Shown here in pieces: positions 45,714 through 56,022 of a stretch of 64,000 nt of DNA; the stretch's first letter is position 1; the number at the start of each line of letters is the position of its first letter. The translations under genes and the position numbers were made by a program. The notes beneath the pieces are model-generated. The model was not told where the DNA came from and searched no databases. It saw only the letters and a program-made list of their open reading frames with translations. Source of the stretch: Maridesulfovibrio frigidus DSM 17176 (GTDB taxonomy: Bacteria; Desulfobacterota; Desulfovibrionia; Desulfovibrionales; Desulfovibrionaceae); NCBI RefSeq assembly GCF_000711735.1, contig NZ_JONL01000005.1:62001-126000 (forward strand). The letters are read 5' to 3'.

Positions 45714-48053
45714 CTAACACTCTTCTGCAACAGCCAGTTGAACTTTAACCTGATTACGACCCGCATCTTTTGCCGCATAAAGGCCAAGGTCTGCGGCCTT
45801 GAGCAGATGTTCTAAAGTACAAAGATTTTCGCTAAAAGTTGTAACACCTACACTGACAGTAATAGATAAGTCTCCCGACCGGGTCTTCATACTTGTAGCC
45901 TCAATCTCCCCCCGGAGCCTTTCCGCAACTAGCTCCGCTCCCGCAAGAGTTGTATCGGGCAATAGTATTGAAAATTCTTCCCCACCAATCCTTCCGAAAA
46001 CATCGACATTTCTCAACACCTTAAGGCCGACCGCAGACAATGCCTTCAAAACATCATCCCCTGCATCATGACCGTAAGTATCATTTACGTTCTTGAAGAA
46101 ATCAATATCAACCATCAGCAAAGATAAAGAACGTTTATATCTGAGTGCTTTTTCTACTTCTTCCTCAGAACGCTCCATGAAAAAGCGACGATTACTAAGT
46201 CCGGTCAAAGGATCAGTTGTGGCTAATTTTCGCAAAGCATCTTCTGCTTCTTTTCTCTCTGTAACATCGCGAATGGTGCCTACAACCCACCACATTTCGT
46301 CCCTTTTGAGGGGAGACAGTAAAACTTCAGCAGGGAAGACACTACCATCTTTTCGGCGAACATTAACCGTAAAAGAACCATAGGAATTAAATAAACTCTT
46401 CAGATCTTCGCCTTCCTCGTGAAGCTCAACAGGATCATCAACATTATCCTCAAGCCATACGCAGGAACGTAAATCTTTCCCAAGCATTTCCTCCGAAGAA
46501 AATCCGAAAATGATCTCAGCAGCAGGATTCCAAAAATGAACCAGCCCCTTATCATCCATGAGGATAAGAGCATCCTGAACAGAATCACTTATGCTTTGAA
46601 GCATATCCTCTCTATCCTGCAAATCCTGCAATGCTTTTTTCTGCATTGTCACATCAGAAGTCGCACCGCGAAATCCTGTAACATTCCCTTCACTATCTAA
46701 AACAGGAATCCCGTTAAATTCCAGCCACAATCTGCGCCCGTCACGGTTAACAAACTTAAACTCCAGCGCGCGAAAACTTTTACCTTCTTGAGCTGCATCG
46801 AGAAATTCTTTACGTACTTCCCACGAAGACTCCTCATCTACAAAGTCAAAAGGAGATCTGCCTACCAGCTCTTCCGCACTATAGCCCAAAACATCTTCAG
46901 CCCGTCCAGTTACAAACACAAAGCTTCCGTCAGGCCCTGTTTCCCATATAAACTCGCCGGCTGCATCAGTGATGTCCATAAATCTTTTATCACTCTCTTT
47001 TAGTGCCTCGGTAACGCGCTCGCTCTCAAGAGAAGAAACTGTGCGCCGCCAAAATAAGAACCCAGTCCACCCAAACAAGATCAGAATCAAAAACAAATTT
47101 CCGGCACTCTGAGGTACCCTTAATTTTTTATGTGAAACATTAGTTATAATCTTCCATTTCTCATGAAATGTTACATCTGATCCAAATAAAACGGATGAAC
47201 TATCTTCACATATGGCCTGTGAAGTAAAAAGACCATTCGGGCTGAAAAATTGCCCAATAGGCTTGGCTAATATGTTTTCCCATGCCAAAGGAAATTGGTC
47301 TTTCATAAGGGAGTCTTGGTCCCCAAACAAAAATCTCCAGTCATAATTGCTATCCGGACCGATTATCCATCCGCCCTGACTGTTAACAAAAAACACATCA
47401 CCAAATGATTCTTTTGAAGAATCATTAAGCATACGAATTAAGGCTTCACCTGAATAATTAATTGCAACCAACCCTAAAGCTTCGCCGTCAGCCCCGTATA
47501 CTTTTTTTAAAAACCTCAAGACAGGAACATAAGGAATCTCAACTTTTCCATGCTCCCTGTTTAAATCAAAGCTTGAAACATAAACTCCAGATTTCAACTC
47601 CAATGCGTTCTTAATATACGAACGATCTCCCTTGTTTTGCAACGACTCACCAATTATACGCTCAGGCTCATTGCCTTTCATATTGATTCTAACCAACTCT
47701 TTACCCTGAAGGGAAATATAGCGAAGCTGTAAACAAATCTCCCGCTCACGCCCGAAAACAGAAAACATATCCGCAATATGATCTAATTGATGTCTTAAAT
47801 CTCTACCCTTACGCAAGCTATTCTCAACCAAGCCAGCGACAACGCCCACATCCTGAACGCCTGTCGAAACCCAAGCACTCAGAGCGACACAGTCACCTTT
47901 AGCAAGATTCATTTCATGATTTGAAACAAGATCAACATACTGTCTTTTCTGGGTATAGATAACCCAAATGGACACAGACAAAATAAGAACTGCAACAGGA
48001 AGGTAACTTTTGACAAAAAGCTTAATTAAGTTGCGTTTTTTTTTCGAATTCAT
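45714..48053 (-). CDS. Membrane sensor diguanylate cyclase
   Basis: The 779-residue protein has a membrane helix (about 12-32), a large periplasmic sensor of the dCache kind (about 35-320; LRYISLQGKELVRINMKG, VALVAINYSGE-like), a second helix (about 323-342), two PAS domains (about 355-475 and 480-600) and a C-terminal GGDEF domain. The active site reads GRIGGEEF (about 690), so it is expected to make cyclic di-GMP. An inhibitory RxxD site (RNVD) lies five residues ahead of GGEEF, so product feedback is likely. No EAL domain. The signal is unknown. Confidence 0.94.
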   Translation of the reverse strand: MNSKKKRNLIKLFVKSYLPVAVLILSVSIWVIYTQKRQYVDLVSNHEMNLAKGDCVALSAWVSTGVQDVGVVAGLVENSLRKGRDLRHQLDHIADMFSVFGREREICLQLRYISLQGKELVRINMKGNEPERIIGESLQNKGDRSYIKNALELKSGVYVSSFDLNREHGKVEIPYVPVLRFLKKVYGADGEALGLVAINYSGEALIRMLNDSSKESFGDVFFVNSQGGWIIGPDSNYDWRFLFGDQDSLMKDQFPLAWENILAKPIGQFFSPNGLFTSQAICEDSSSVLFGSDVTFHEKWKIITNVSHKKLRVPQSAGNLFLILILFGWTGFLFWRRTVSSLESERVTEALKESDKRFMDITDAAGEFIWETGPDGSFVFVTGRAEDVLGYSAEELVGRSPFDFVDEESSWEVRKEFLDAAQEGKSFRALEFKFVNRDGRRLWLEFNGIPVLDSEGNVTGFRGATSDVTMQKKALQDLQDREDMLQSISDSVQDALILMDDKGLVHFWNPAAEIIFGFSSEEMLGKDLRSCVWLEDNVDDPVELHEEGEDLKSLFNSYGSFTVNVRRKDGSVFPAEVLLSPLKRDEMWWVVGTIRDVTERKEAEDALRKLATTDPLTGLSNRRFFMERSEEEVEKALRYKRSLSLLMVDIDFFKNVNDTYGHDAGDDVLKALSAVGLKVLRNVDVFGRIGGEEFSILLPDTTLAGAELVAERLRGEIEATSMKTRSGDLSITVSVGVTTFSENLCTLEHLLKAADLGLYAAKDAGRNQVKVQLAVAEEC

Positions 48054-48213
48054 AGCAGTTAATTTCTCCAGAAATTACAAATAGACCGCTTTGAGGATTA
48101 CTATTTTTAAACGAGCATAAGAACGGACACGACCTTGTGCAACAAAGTTGTTCAAAAACATTAAGCACGCTAAATCAAAACAATCTTTATTATCTTATAT
48201 GATAGTATGTAGA

Positions 48214-48531
48214 CTATATCATTTTAGCCCCATTCTCAACACAAGTTGAAGGGTTTCGCATTCTTTGCGCAGTCCTGATAGAAATACCAAATCTTTCTGC
48301 AATTTGAGAGGAAGTAGCCCCGCTATTGAACGCGTGGATCACCCGCTCGCGAAGCCTGACTCTATGTAAATCATCAACATTGGGAATAGAAACTCTCATC
48401 CCTCCCCAATAGTAAATCAAACACTCAGCTCCCTCATGACCCAAGACTCTTATAAGACACTCAACTGTCATTACTCTTTTACCATTCAACTCTGGAAAAT
48501 CTAAATTGCTTAAACTGAATCCTAACATCAT
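48214..48531 (-). CDS. Mor-like helix-turn-helix regulator
   Basis: A 105-residue protein with the pattern of Mor-type transcription activators: an N-terminal part (MTVECLIRVLGHEGAECLIYYWGG), RVSIPNVDDL, then a C-terminal helix-turn-helix (RERVIHAFNSGATSSQIAERFGISIRTAQRM). The family is best known from phage Mu, but no phage genes are near. It is divergent from the S24-type repressor gene, with a palindrome between them. Confidence 0.75.
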   Translation of the reverse strand: MMLGFSLSNLDFPELNGKRVMTVECLIRVLGHEGAECLIYYWGGMRVSIPNVDDLHRVRLRERVIHAFNSGATSSQIAERFGISIRTAQRMRNPSTCVENGAKMI

Positions 48532-48641
48532 AACCCCTCCCCATAATACCTATATTTTGAAACAACCACTTACGCAGTCGAATCCCCTCAACAGGACACA
48601 GCTCCACCACGCCCCAAAGCATTGCCAATTCGTAATCTATA

Positions 48642-48668
48642 TTTACCAAATGGTAAACTTATTTTACC
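48642..48668. promoter_or_regulatory. Operator-like palindrome between divergent regulators
   Basis: TTTACCAAATGGTAAA (48642-48657) is a 6-4-6 inverted repeat, followed by another TTTACC half-site at 48663-48668. It lies about 95 bases before the S24-type repressor start and about 110 bases from the Mor-like gene. This is a plausible autoregulatory site. Confidence 0.55.
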
Positions 48669-48752
48669 AAAAACAATTGTAAGCATGCCATATTCACTTT
48701 AAGTAAGACATTTACTCAAAAAAAAGGTATGTATTTTTAATAAGGAGGATAT

Positions 48753-49400
48753 ATGAGCTTCTATTTTGATCTTATTGAAGGAATGAAGAGCATGATTGGT
48801 AAGGATAAAAAATATGCAAACCCCACTCAAATGGCTAAAGCCTGTGGAGTGGCTCCCAATCAAGTGATCCGGTACATTAAGCAGGAAAGAGGAAAACATA
48901 TTCAAGTGCTCGCAAAAGTGCTTGATGAGGTGGGCGCAAAAATTTCTTTCCCTGACAATAAAAACGTAGAAATTACTAATAAATTTCACCATGTCCCAAA
49001 GGTACTTGCACGCCCAAACACGAGCGGCAAAAGCCTCCAGCAGGATGATTCCTATGAAGACACGTACGCTTTCAGCCTTAGCTGGCTACAAAAAAAAGGT
49101 AATCCCGATTGCATGAAACTTATGTCTGTAACAGGAGAATCCATGGCGCCTCGAATTGAGGACGGCGACCACATCTTAGTTGATGAATCGCAAAAGGATT
49201 TATATGAAGGGCGCATTTACGTTGTGCGTATTGATCAAGAAATTGTCGTGAAAAGAATCGCCAAAATACCCGGCAAAGTCCTGCTAATATCAGACAATCC
49301 TGAAGCAAAACCGCAACAGATAGAAATTGATTTAAGTGACAATTCTCTCAGCTGGGAACCAGTTGGAAGGGTTCTCTATGTCGCAAAGGATCTAAGATAA
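48753..49400 (+). CDS. CI-like repressor with S24 peptidase domain
   Basis: The 215-residue protein has an N-terminal helix-turn-helix (about 20-70: NPTQMAKACGVAPNQVIRYIKQERG) and a C-terminal LexA/CI-type domain with SVTGESMAPRIEDGD (Ser about 131) and VVKRIAKIPG (Lys about 170), the Ser-Lys pair of self-cleaving repressors. A clear Ala-Gly or Cys-Gly cleavage site in the linker was not found, so it may regulate without self-cleavage. AAGGAGG precedes the ATG. It lies upstream of groESL on the same strand, 190 bases apart. No phage structural genes are near. Confidence 0.85.
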   Translation: MSFYFDLIEGMKSMIGKDKKYANPTQMAKACGVAPNQVIRYIKQERGKHIQVLAKVLDEVGAKISFPDNKNVEITNKFHHVPKVLARPNTSGKSLQQDDSYEDTYAFSLSWLQKKGNPDCMKLMSVTGESMAPRIEDGDHILVDESQKDLYEGRIYVVRIDQEIVVKRIAKIPGKVLLISDNPEAKPQQIEIDLSDNSLSWEPVGRVLYVAKDLR

Positions 49401-49590
49401 GTAAAAGGTGCAGGATTTTCAAAAAAAAACCCCCTCCACGGTTGACAGATTTTTTAAATGTCTTACTTAGAATCATCCGTGAAGACCTTATTTTTACAAG
49501 TAACATTTTATAGATAGTCTGCTCGGTTTTAGGGCTTAGCCCAAATTACGAATCTTATATGTAAGAAAATATCTTATTGGAGGACGACAA

Positions 49591-49881
49591 ATGAAACTGA
49601 AGCCTTTAGGTGACCGCCTTTTGGTCAAACGTCTCGAAGTTGAAGAAGTAACTGTTGGTGGAATCATCATTCCTGACTCTGCTCAAGAAAAACCTATGAA
49701 AGGCGAAGTCGTCGCTGTCGGAGCTGGCAAGCTTGACGATTCAGGTTCTAGAATCGCGATCGCTTTAAAAGAAGGCGACGTTGTCCTTTTCGCTAAATAC
49801 GCTGGAACGGAAATTTCAATAGATGGTGCTGACCACCTCGTAATGCGTGAGGATGATATCCTTGCTGTTGTCGAAGCCTAG
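49591..49881 (+). CDS. groES: Co-chaperonin GroES
   Basis: The 96-residue lid of the chaperonin: [16 protein letters not shown], the mobile loop [18 protein letters not shown] (about 17-34), and [23 protein letters not shown] lies 6 bases before the start. No CIRCE element (TTAGCACTC repeat) was seen in the 190-base upstream gap; TTGACA at about 49442 has no good -10 box, so the heat-shock promoter remains unclear. Confidence 0.98.
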   Translation: MKLKPLGDRLLVKRLEVEEVTVGGIIIPDSAQEKPMKGEVVAVGAGKLDDSGSRIAIALKEGDVVLFAKYAGTEISIDGADHLVMREDDILAVVEA

Positions 49882-49920
49882 TATCCATATAATATACAAT
49901 TCATTTTTCTAAGGAGATAA

Positions 49921-51615
<1,695 letters not shown>

Positions 51616-51655
51616 ACACTCCCCACATCTCTGCTCGGCTTAAAACCGATATCAG

Positions 51656-51696
51656 TACCCCCGGCAAGCAACAGCTTACCGGGGGTATTTTTTTTG
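51656..51696 (+). terminator. Terminator of groESL
   Basis: TACCCCCGG pairs with CCGGGGGTA, with an inner AAG/CTT stem, followed by nine or more T. Confidence 0.92.
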
Positions 51697-51772
51697 ATTG
51701 AATCTTGACGAACACAACCTGCATATATACTATAAGGCATACTTTAAGTCTAAAACAATATAGGACAACAAC

Positions 51773-52009
51773 ATGGACGGGCTTACACTAGTAGAAACTG
51801 ACGTAAAAAAAGACCCTACACACTACTATTTTGAGGTTAGCCTGGATAGGCTGGGCCAATACCGTTGGCATCTAAGATCAAGTAACGGCAATATCATTGC
51901 AGACAGTGGACAAGGTTACACTACGAGACAATCCTGCGAGAATGGCATCAAAATAATTCAGACAGTTAGTCCGATCACCTTGGTAAACCACATTGGTAAA
52001 AATTCCTAA
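51773..52009 (+). CDS. DUF1508 (YegP-like) protein
   Basis: The 78-residue protein contains one DUF1508 repeat: FEVSLDRLGQYRWHLRSSNG then IIADSGQGYTTRQSCENGIK (about 21-62). YegP-like proteins usually carry two such repeats; this has one. Their role is unknown. No good ribosome site was seen before the ATG (only AGGACAAC), but the family match supports it. Confidence 0.82.
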   Translation: MDGLTLVETDVKKDPTHYYFEVSLDRLGQYRWHLRSSNGNIIADSGQGYTTRQSCENGIKIIQTVSPITLVNHIGKNS

Positions 52010-52015
52010 AAGCAA

Positions 52016-52045
52016 ATCCCCGACAGACATATATCTATCGGGGAT
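52016..52045. terminator. Hairpin between convergent genes
   Basis: ATCCCCGA pairs with TCGGGGAT; the minus strand side is followed by TTTGCTTTT, so it more likely serves the TPR gene. Confidence 0.55.
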
Positions 52046-52114
52046 AATAAAATTAATACTTACTAAAAACTAGTATGTTGAAGAATCTTATATTTGCGAA
52101 GATCGATTACCCCG

Positions 52115-53104
52115 CTAGAAATCCAGTTTGATTGCTTTCGACGGTGCGGGCTTCTTAGCGGCGGGCTTTTTCGTTGTTTTTTTAGGAGCACTGGATCCGC
52201 CACCTAAATTAAGATCAATTGCTCCGGCCTTCGATCCTCCACCCTTTGCTGACTTAGCATTTGCGGACTTTATATCTCTAGAAGTTGAACCAGGTTTATA
52301 GCCTCGTCCGAAAATTTTAGGCCCTAAGCGGTCAGAAATTTTCTTCCCTTCACGACTTAGCGGGTTAAGCTTGAGCGCAGCAGCTGCCGCATCATAGGCC
52401 TCAGCATACTTTCGTTTCCCAAGAAACAACTTAGATTGCCGCACAAAAATACTTTCATTAGCACCAAAACGGCGCACAATATCTTTGATAACTGAAAGAG
52501 CTTTGTCCTGTTCAGCAAGGGTTTCCCAAGCAAGCAGCAAGGAAATATAAGGTCGGCTGTCGGATGGAGTTTGCGTAATAGCCCTTTCAAGGAATTCTAT
52601 GCCATCACTAGGGAAGCCGGCTTTAACAAACCTGCCACCTACATCCTGCAATAACCCATGCTCTTCCGGAAAAGCTTCAGTAATTCTACGGAAATATTTT
52701 TTAGCGGACTTAGAATCCTTTTCCTCAAGGAATTTCTGACCTGTCAGAATATATTTATCTATCTGATTTTTCTGCTTTCTCATCTTATCGACAGCAGCTT
52801 TCTCAATAGCATTCTTTATCGTATCATGAATTTTACGAAGAACTAAAGACAAACGCTTTTCATTACCACGCGAATACTTCAAACCACGTGGAAGGATATT
52901 CTTCAGCTCTTCCATGGCCAGAAGCTGACGAAAAACTTCGTCTACTAAAATTTCAATTTCAAATTTTTCGCGCCCGAAAATCTGACTTTCAGCTAACTCC
53001 TCAAGAGAAATACTGAGGGCGTAAAGAGAGCGCAGATAATCTTTACGCAAACCATAAGCCTTGGCGCGCGCAATATTCTCTTTAATAGTCTTTGGTACAC
53101 TCAT
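52115..53104 (-). CDS. TPR-like protein with basic C-terminal tail
   Basis: A 329-residue protein without a signal peptide. Residues about 1-110 are helical (NIARAKAYGLRKDYLRSLYALSISLEEL). Residues about 115-255 carry TPR-type units (KSAKKYFRRITEAFPEEHGL, DGIEFLERAITQTPSDSRPYI, AYDAAAAALKLNPLSREGK). The last 60 residues are of low complexity and rich in Lys, Ala and Pro (KKTTKKPAAKKPAPSK), ending in IKLDF. Tails of this kind often bind nucleic acid or act as spacers. The function is unknown. Confidence 0.78.
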   Translation of the reverse strand: MSVPKTIKENIARAKAYGLRKDYLRSLYALSISLEELAESQIFGREKFEIEILVDEVFRQLLAMEELKNILPRGLKYSRGNEKRLSLVLRKIHDTIKNAIEKAAVDKMRKQKNQIDKYILTGQKFLEEKDSKSAKKYFRRITEAFPEEHGLLQDVGGRFVKAGFPSDGIEFLERAITQTPSDSRPYISLLLAWETLAEQDKALSVIKDIVRRFGANESIFVRQSKLFLGKRKYAEAYDAAAAALKLNPLSREGKKISDRLGPKIFGRGYKPGSTSRDIKSANAKSAKGGGSKAGAIDLNLGGGSSAPKKTTKKPAAKKPAPSKAIKLDF

Positions 53105-53380
53105 ACAGCCCTTCCCCTCAAATTAATTCAAAAAACAATATCTCACTATGCTCACTTTAGCCAGCGATAAGCAGAAAGTACTTAAATACGTTTAAACAAG
53201 ATTTTTTAATTGTTTCCTCTCTACTTAAAATTGTCAAGAATCATAACTAGAACCTATGAAAATCAGTATTTTACCACTTATCCTTAGTACATCTACGTAA
53301 ATCTAGTTGATTGACGCCTTAAAGCCTAAAAGGTACTTTTACGCCCCTCATAAATATATAACAAAAACTAAAGACTCAAA

Positions 53381-54619
53381 ATGAACATTTATTTTATCAT
53401 TATCATATTTTCTCTAACTGGAGCATGCCTTTTAGGGATAATTTCTCGCCAGCTTAATCGCGGCGCCCTATCTCTAGAACTCCCTGAAGAATTCAAAACA
53501 ACATTTGACCCTGAAAAATACCGTAAATCTCAAGATTATGCCAAAGCAGGAATAGGATTTGAGAATGTAACAAGCTCATTTATGACTACTGTTACCCTTC
53601 TTTTCATTGTCTGGGGTGGATTTAATGCTCTAGACATCTGGGCAGCCGGCTTCGGTTATGGAGAAGTAGTTACCGGGCTAATCTTTTTCGCAGGGCTTGC
53701 CATTTTAAGTGACATTCTTTCGATGCCATTCTCTGTCTACCAAACTTTTGTAATCGAAGAAAAGTTCGGTTTTAATAAAACCAACCTTAAAACTTTTATA
53801 GTAGACAAAATCAAAGGATATCTTCTTGGTGGAATCATAGGTGGAATACTTTTAAGCGGAATACTCATCTTTTTCAGCGCAGCAGGACAGCTTGCATGGC
53901 TTTGGTGCTGGATTTTTATTGTAGTTGTAACTCTCGCCATTCAGTATTTAGCTCCGACTCTAATACTCCCTCTGTTCAACAAATTTACTCCGCTTGAAGA
54001 AGGCGAACTCAAAGATAAAATTCAAAATTTTGCGACGACTAATGGATTCGAAATTTCGGGCATTTTCATGATCGATGGTTCCAAAAGGTCCACCAAAGCC
54101 AATGCCTACTTCACCGGATTCGGCAAAAAGAAGCGCATCGCACTATTTGATACCCTAATCAACGAACTATCTACTGATGAGATAGTCGCAGTTCTTGCTC
54201 ACGAAATCGGCCATAGCAAGCTTGGACATGTCCGTAAAATGATGATCATGAGTATGATCAACACAGGACTTATTTTCTTATTAATGTCATTTTTCCTTGG
54301 CAATAAAGAATTATTTGCAGCATTTGGGATGCAGCACATATCTATTCACGCAGGATTGATATTCTTCGCTCTTCTCTACACACCTGTATCAATTGTGCTT
54401 TCTATATTCTCAAGCGCCAGGTCGCGTAAGCATGAGTTTGAAGCCGATAACTTTGCCGCCGCAACTACGAAGAATCCTTATGCATTAATTGGTGCTTTAA
54501 AGACTCTTTCGGTCAGCAACTTATCAAACCTCACGCCACACCCGTTTTATGTATGGCTCGAATACAGTCATCCTCCAGTTCTAAAGCGCATTGAGAATTT
54601 GAAATCTCAAAAAATATAA
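53381..54619 (+). CDS. M48 family metallopeptidase, Ste24/CAAX-protease-like
   Basis: A 412-residue integral membrane zinc protease. The catalytic helix reads AVLAHEIGHSKLGH (HExxH, about 269-282) and a downstream zinc ligand is in SRKHEFEADNFAA (Glu, about 352). The family motif KRSTKANAYFTGFGKKKRIALFDTLI precedes it. About seven hydrophobic segments flank the site. It resembles eukaryotic Ste24; bacteria lack CAAX prenylation, so membrane-protein quality control is the likely role. It is the first gene of a set with a class II aldolase and MarC. Confidence 0.92.
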   Translation: MNIYFIIIIFSLTGACLLGIISRQLNRGALSLELPEEFKTTFDPEKYRKSQDYAKAGIGFENVTSSFMTTVTLLFIVWGGFNALDIWAAGFGYGEVVTGLIFFAGLAILSDILSMPFSVYQTFVIEEKFGFNKTNLKTFIVDKIKGYLLGGIIGGILLSGILIFFSAAGQLAWLWCWIFIVVVTLAIQYLAPTLILPLFNKFTPLEEGELKDKIQNFATTNGFEISGIFMIDGSKRSTKANAYFTGFGKKKRIALFDTLINELSTDEIVAVLAHEIGHSKLGHVRKMMIMSMINTGLIFLLMSFFLGNKELFAAFGMQHISIHAGLIFFALLYTPVSIVLSIFSSARSRKHEFEADNFAAATTKNPYALIGALKTLSVSNLSNLTPHPFYVWLEYSHPPVLKRIENLKSQKI

Positions 54620-54630
54620 GGACATTTAAG

Positions 54631-55284
54631 ATGCTTCTTGAAAAAGAAAGAATCTCTGTCGTAGAATATGGCCGCAAAATGCTTGAAGCCCGGCTAACTA
54701 CTGGAACAGGCGGCAACCTAAGTATTTTTAATAGAGAAAAGGGGCTAATGGCAATAAGTGCCAGCGGTCTTAACTATCTAGATGCAACCCCAGCTGACGT
54801 TGTTGTAATGGACCTCGATGGCAACCTTCATGATTCAAGGACCTCCCCCTCAAGTGAAGCTGGATTTCACACCGTCCTCTACAACCAACGCCCGGATATT
54901 AACGCCGTGGTTCACACTCATTCAGTATATGCTACAACTGTAGCTTGTCTGAACATAGAACTTCCAGCTGTTCATTACCTTGTTGGATTTGCAGGCAAGA
55001 AGGTTCCTCTCGCGCCATACGCAACCTTCGGTTCACCGGAGCTAGCGAAAAATGTTGCTGATACAATTGAAAATTACAACGCAGTTTTGCTTGCAAATCA
55101 TGGATTGATTACTGTAGGAGCACGCATACAAAATGCTTTTGATGCTGCGGAAGAACTTGAACTTATAGCAAGAATTTACATCCAAGCTCTTTCAGTAGGA
55201 AAGCCGGTGATAGTGCCCGACGACGAAATGGAAAAAGTAATCCAAAAGTTTTCGACGTATGGTCAGGCTGGCGGAAATAAATAG
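54631..55284 (+). CDS. Class II aldolase (L-fuculose-phosphate aldolase-like)
   Basis: The 217-residue cytoplasmic protein has GTGGNLSIF (about 25-33), SASG, PSSEAGFHTVLY (catalytic Glu) and zinc ligands in VVHTHSVYATT and LANHGLITVG. Such enzymes cleave sugar 1-phosphates such as L-fuculose 1-phosphate or 5-deoxyribulose 1-phosphate to DHAP and an aldehyde, and some relatives dehydrate methylthioribulose 1-phosphate. No sugar or methionine-salvage operon is near, so the substrate is open. It lies 11 bases after the protease gene, with AAGGA just before its start. Confidence 0.88.
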   Translation: MLLEKERISVVEYGRKMLEARLTTGTGGNLSIFNREKGLMAISASGLNYLDATPADVVVMDLDGNLHDSRTSPSSEAGFHTVLYNQRPDINAVVHTHSVYATTVACLNIELPAVHYLVGFAGKKVPLAPYATFGSPELAKNVADTIENYNAVLLANHGLITVGARIQNAFDAAEELELIARIYIQALSVGKPVIVPDDEMEKVIQKFSTYGQAGGNK

Positions 55285-55294
55285 GAATCACTCC

Positions 55295-55906
55295 ATGCAG
55301 ACTGAAACTTTACGTGCAATAATCGAAATAGCTTTCCCACTGATCCTCATAATGGACCCTCTGGGGAATCTTCCTACATGCCTGTCCATGTTAAAAGAAT
55401 TTTCGCCTAGCCGTCAGCGGAAAATATTATTCCGCGAACTGCTATTCGCTCTTGGTATAATTATCTTATTTATGTACCTCGGCGCTGGGCTTATGAAAAT
55501 GCTCAACATCCACCAGTCAACATTACGTATTGCAGGTGGTGTAATCCTTTTCATCATTTCCATGAAAATGGTTTTCCCGCAGCCGGACAAATTGAAAATT
55601 TCCGCAGAAAAAGATCCTTTCATTGTCCCTATTGCTGTCCCTCTATTCGCAGGACCTTCGCTTTTAGCCGCAGTAATGGTTTACGGTTCCAAGGGAAACG
55701 CTGACGCTACAGTGCTATCAGGAGTGATGCTCGCGTGGTCTGTCTGTTTCGGAATAATGATGATAGGGCCTACGTTAGCCAGTTTCTTAGGCAAACGCGG
55801 ACTTAGGGCCTGTGAAAGGCTTATGGGGCTAATCCTGATTCTTCTTTCAGTCCAGATGCTTGAGGACGGAATTGAATTTTATATTCGGAATGTGCTCTCT
55901 AAATAG
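55295..55906 (+). CDS. MarC family inner-membrane protein
   Basis: The 203-residue protein has about six hydrophobic segments and the MarC signature LIMDPLGNLP (about 16-25), then RIAGGVILFIISMKMVF and PIAVPLFAGPSLLAAVMVYG. The ATG at 55295 is chosen because AGGA precedes it and family proteins start here; an in-frame start at 55259 would overlap the aldolase gene by 26 bases. Its transport role is not established. Confidence 0.88.
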   Translation: MQTETLRAIIEIAFPLILIMDPLGNLPTCLSMLKEFSPSRQRKILFRELLFALGIIILFMYLGAGLMKMLNIHQSTLRIAGGVILFIISMKMVFPQPDKLKISAEKDPFIVPIAVPLFAGPSLLAAVMVYGSKGNADATVLSGVMLAWSVCFGIMMIGPTLASFLGKRGLRACERLMGLILILLSVQMLEDGIEFYIRNVLSK

Positions 55907-56022
55907 CCTGCGGCTGCATGAATATATTTTGAAGAGACGGAACTCTCACATTCTTATAAAAACTTATGAAATGGCATCTCACAGAAATAAAATTGAGCAA
56001 ACTTGAGATAATCTTTCATATT

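Noticed and set aside
48214-49400. Prophage, suggested by Mor-like and CI-like regulators
   Set aside because: No integrase, capsid, tail or lysis genes and no attachment-site repeats were found; the flanks are housekeeping genes.
49401-49590. CIRCE element or sigma32 promoter for groES
   Set aside because: No TTAGCACTC-N9-GAGTGCTAA and no CTTGAA/CCCCAT pair was seen. A small GGGC-TTA-GCCC hairpin at about 49530 is too weak to call.
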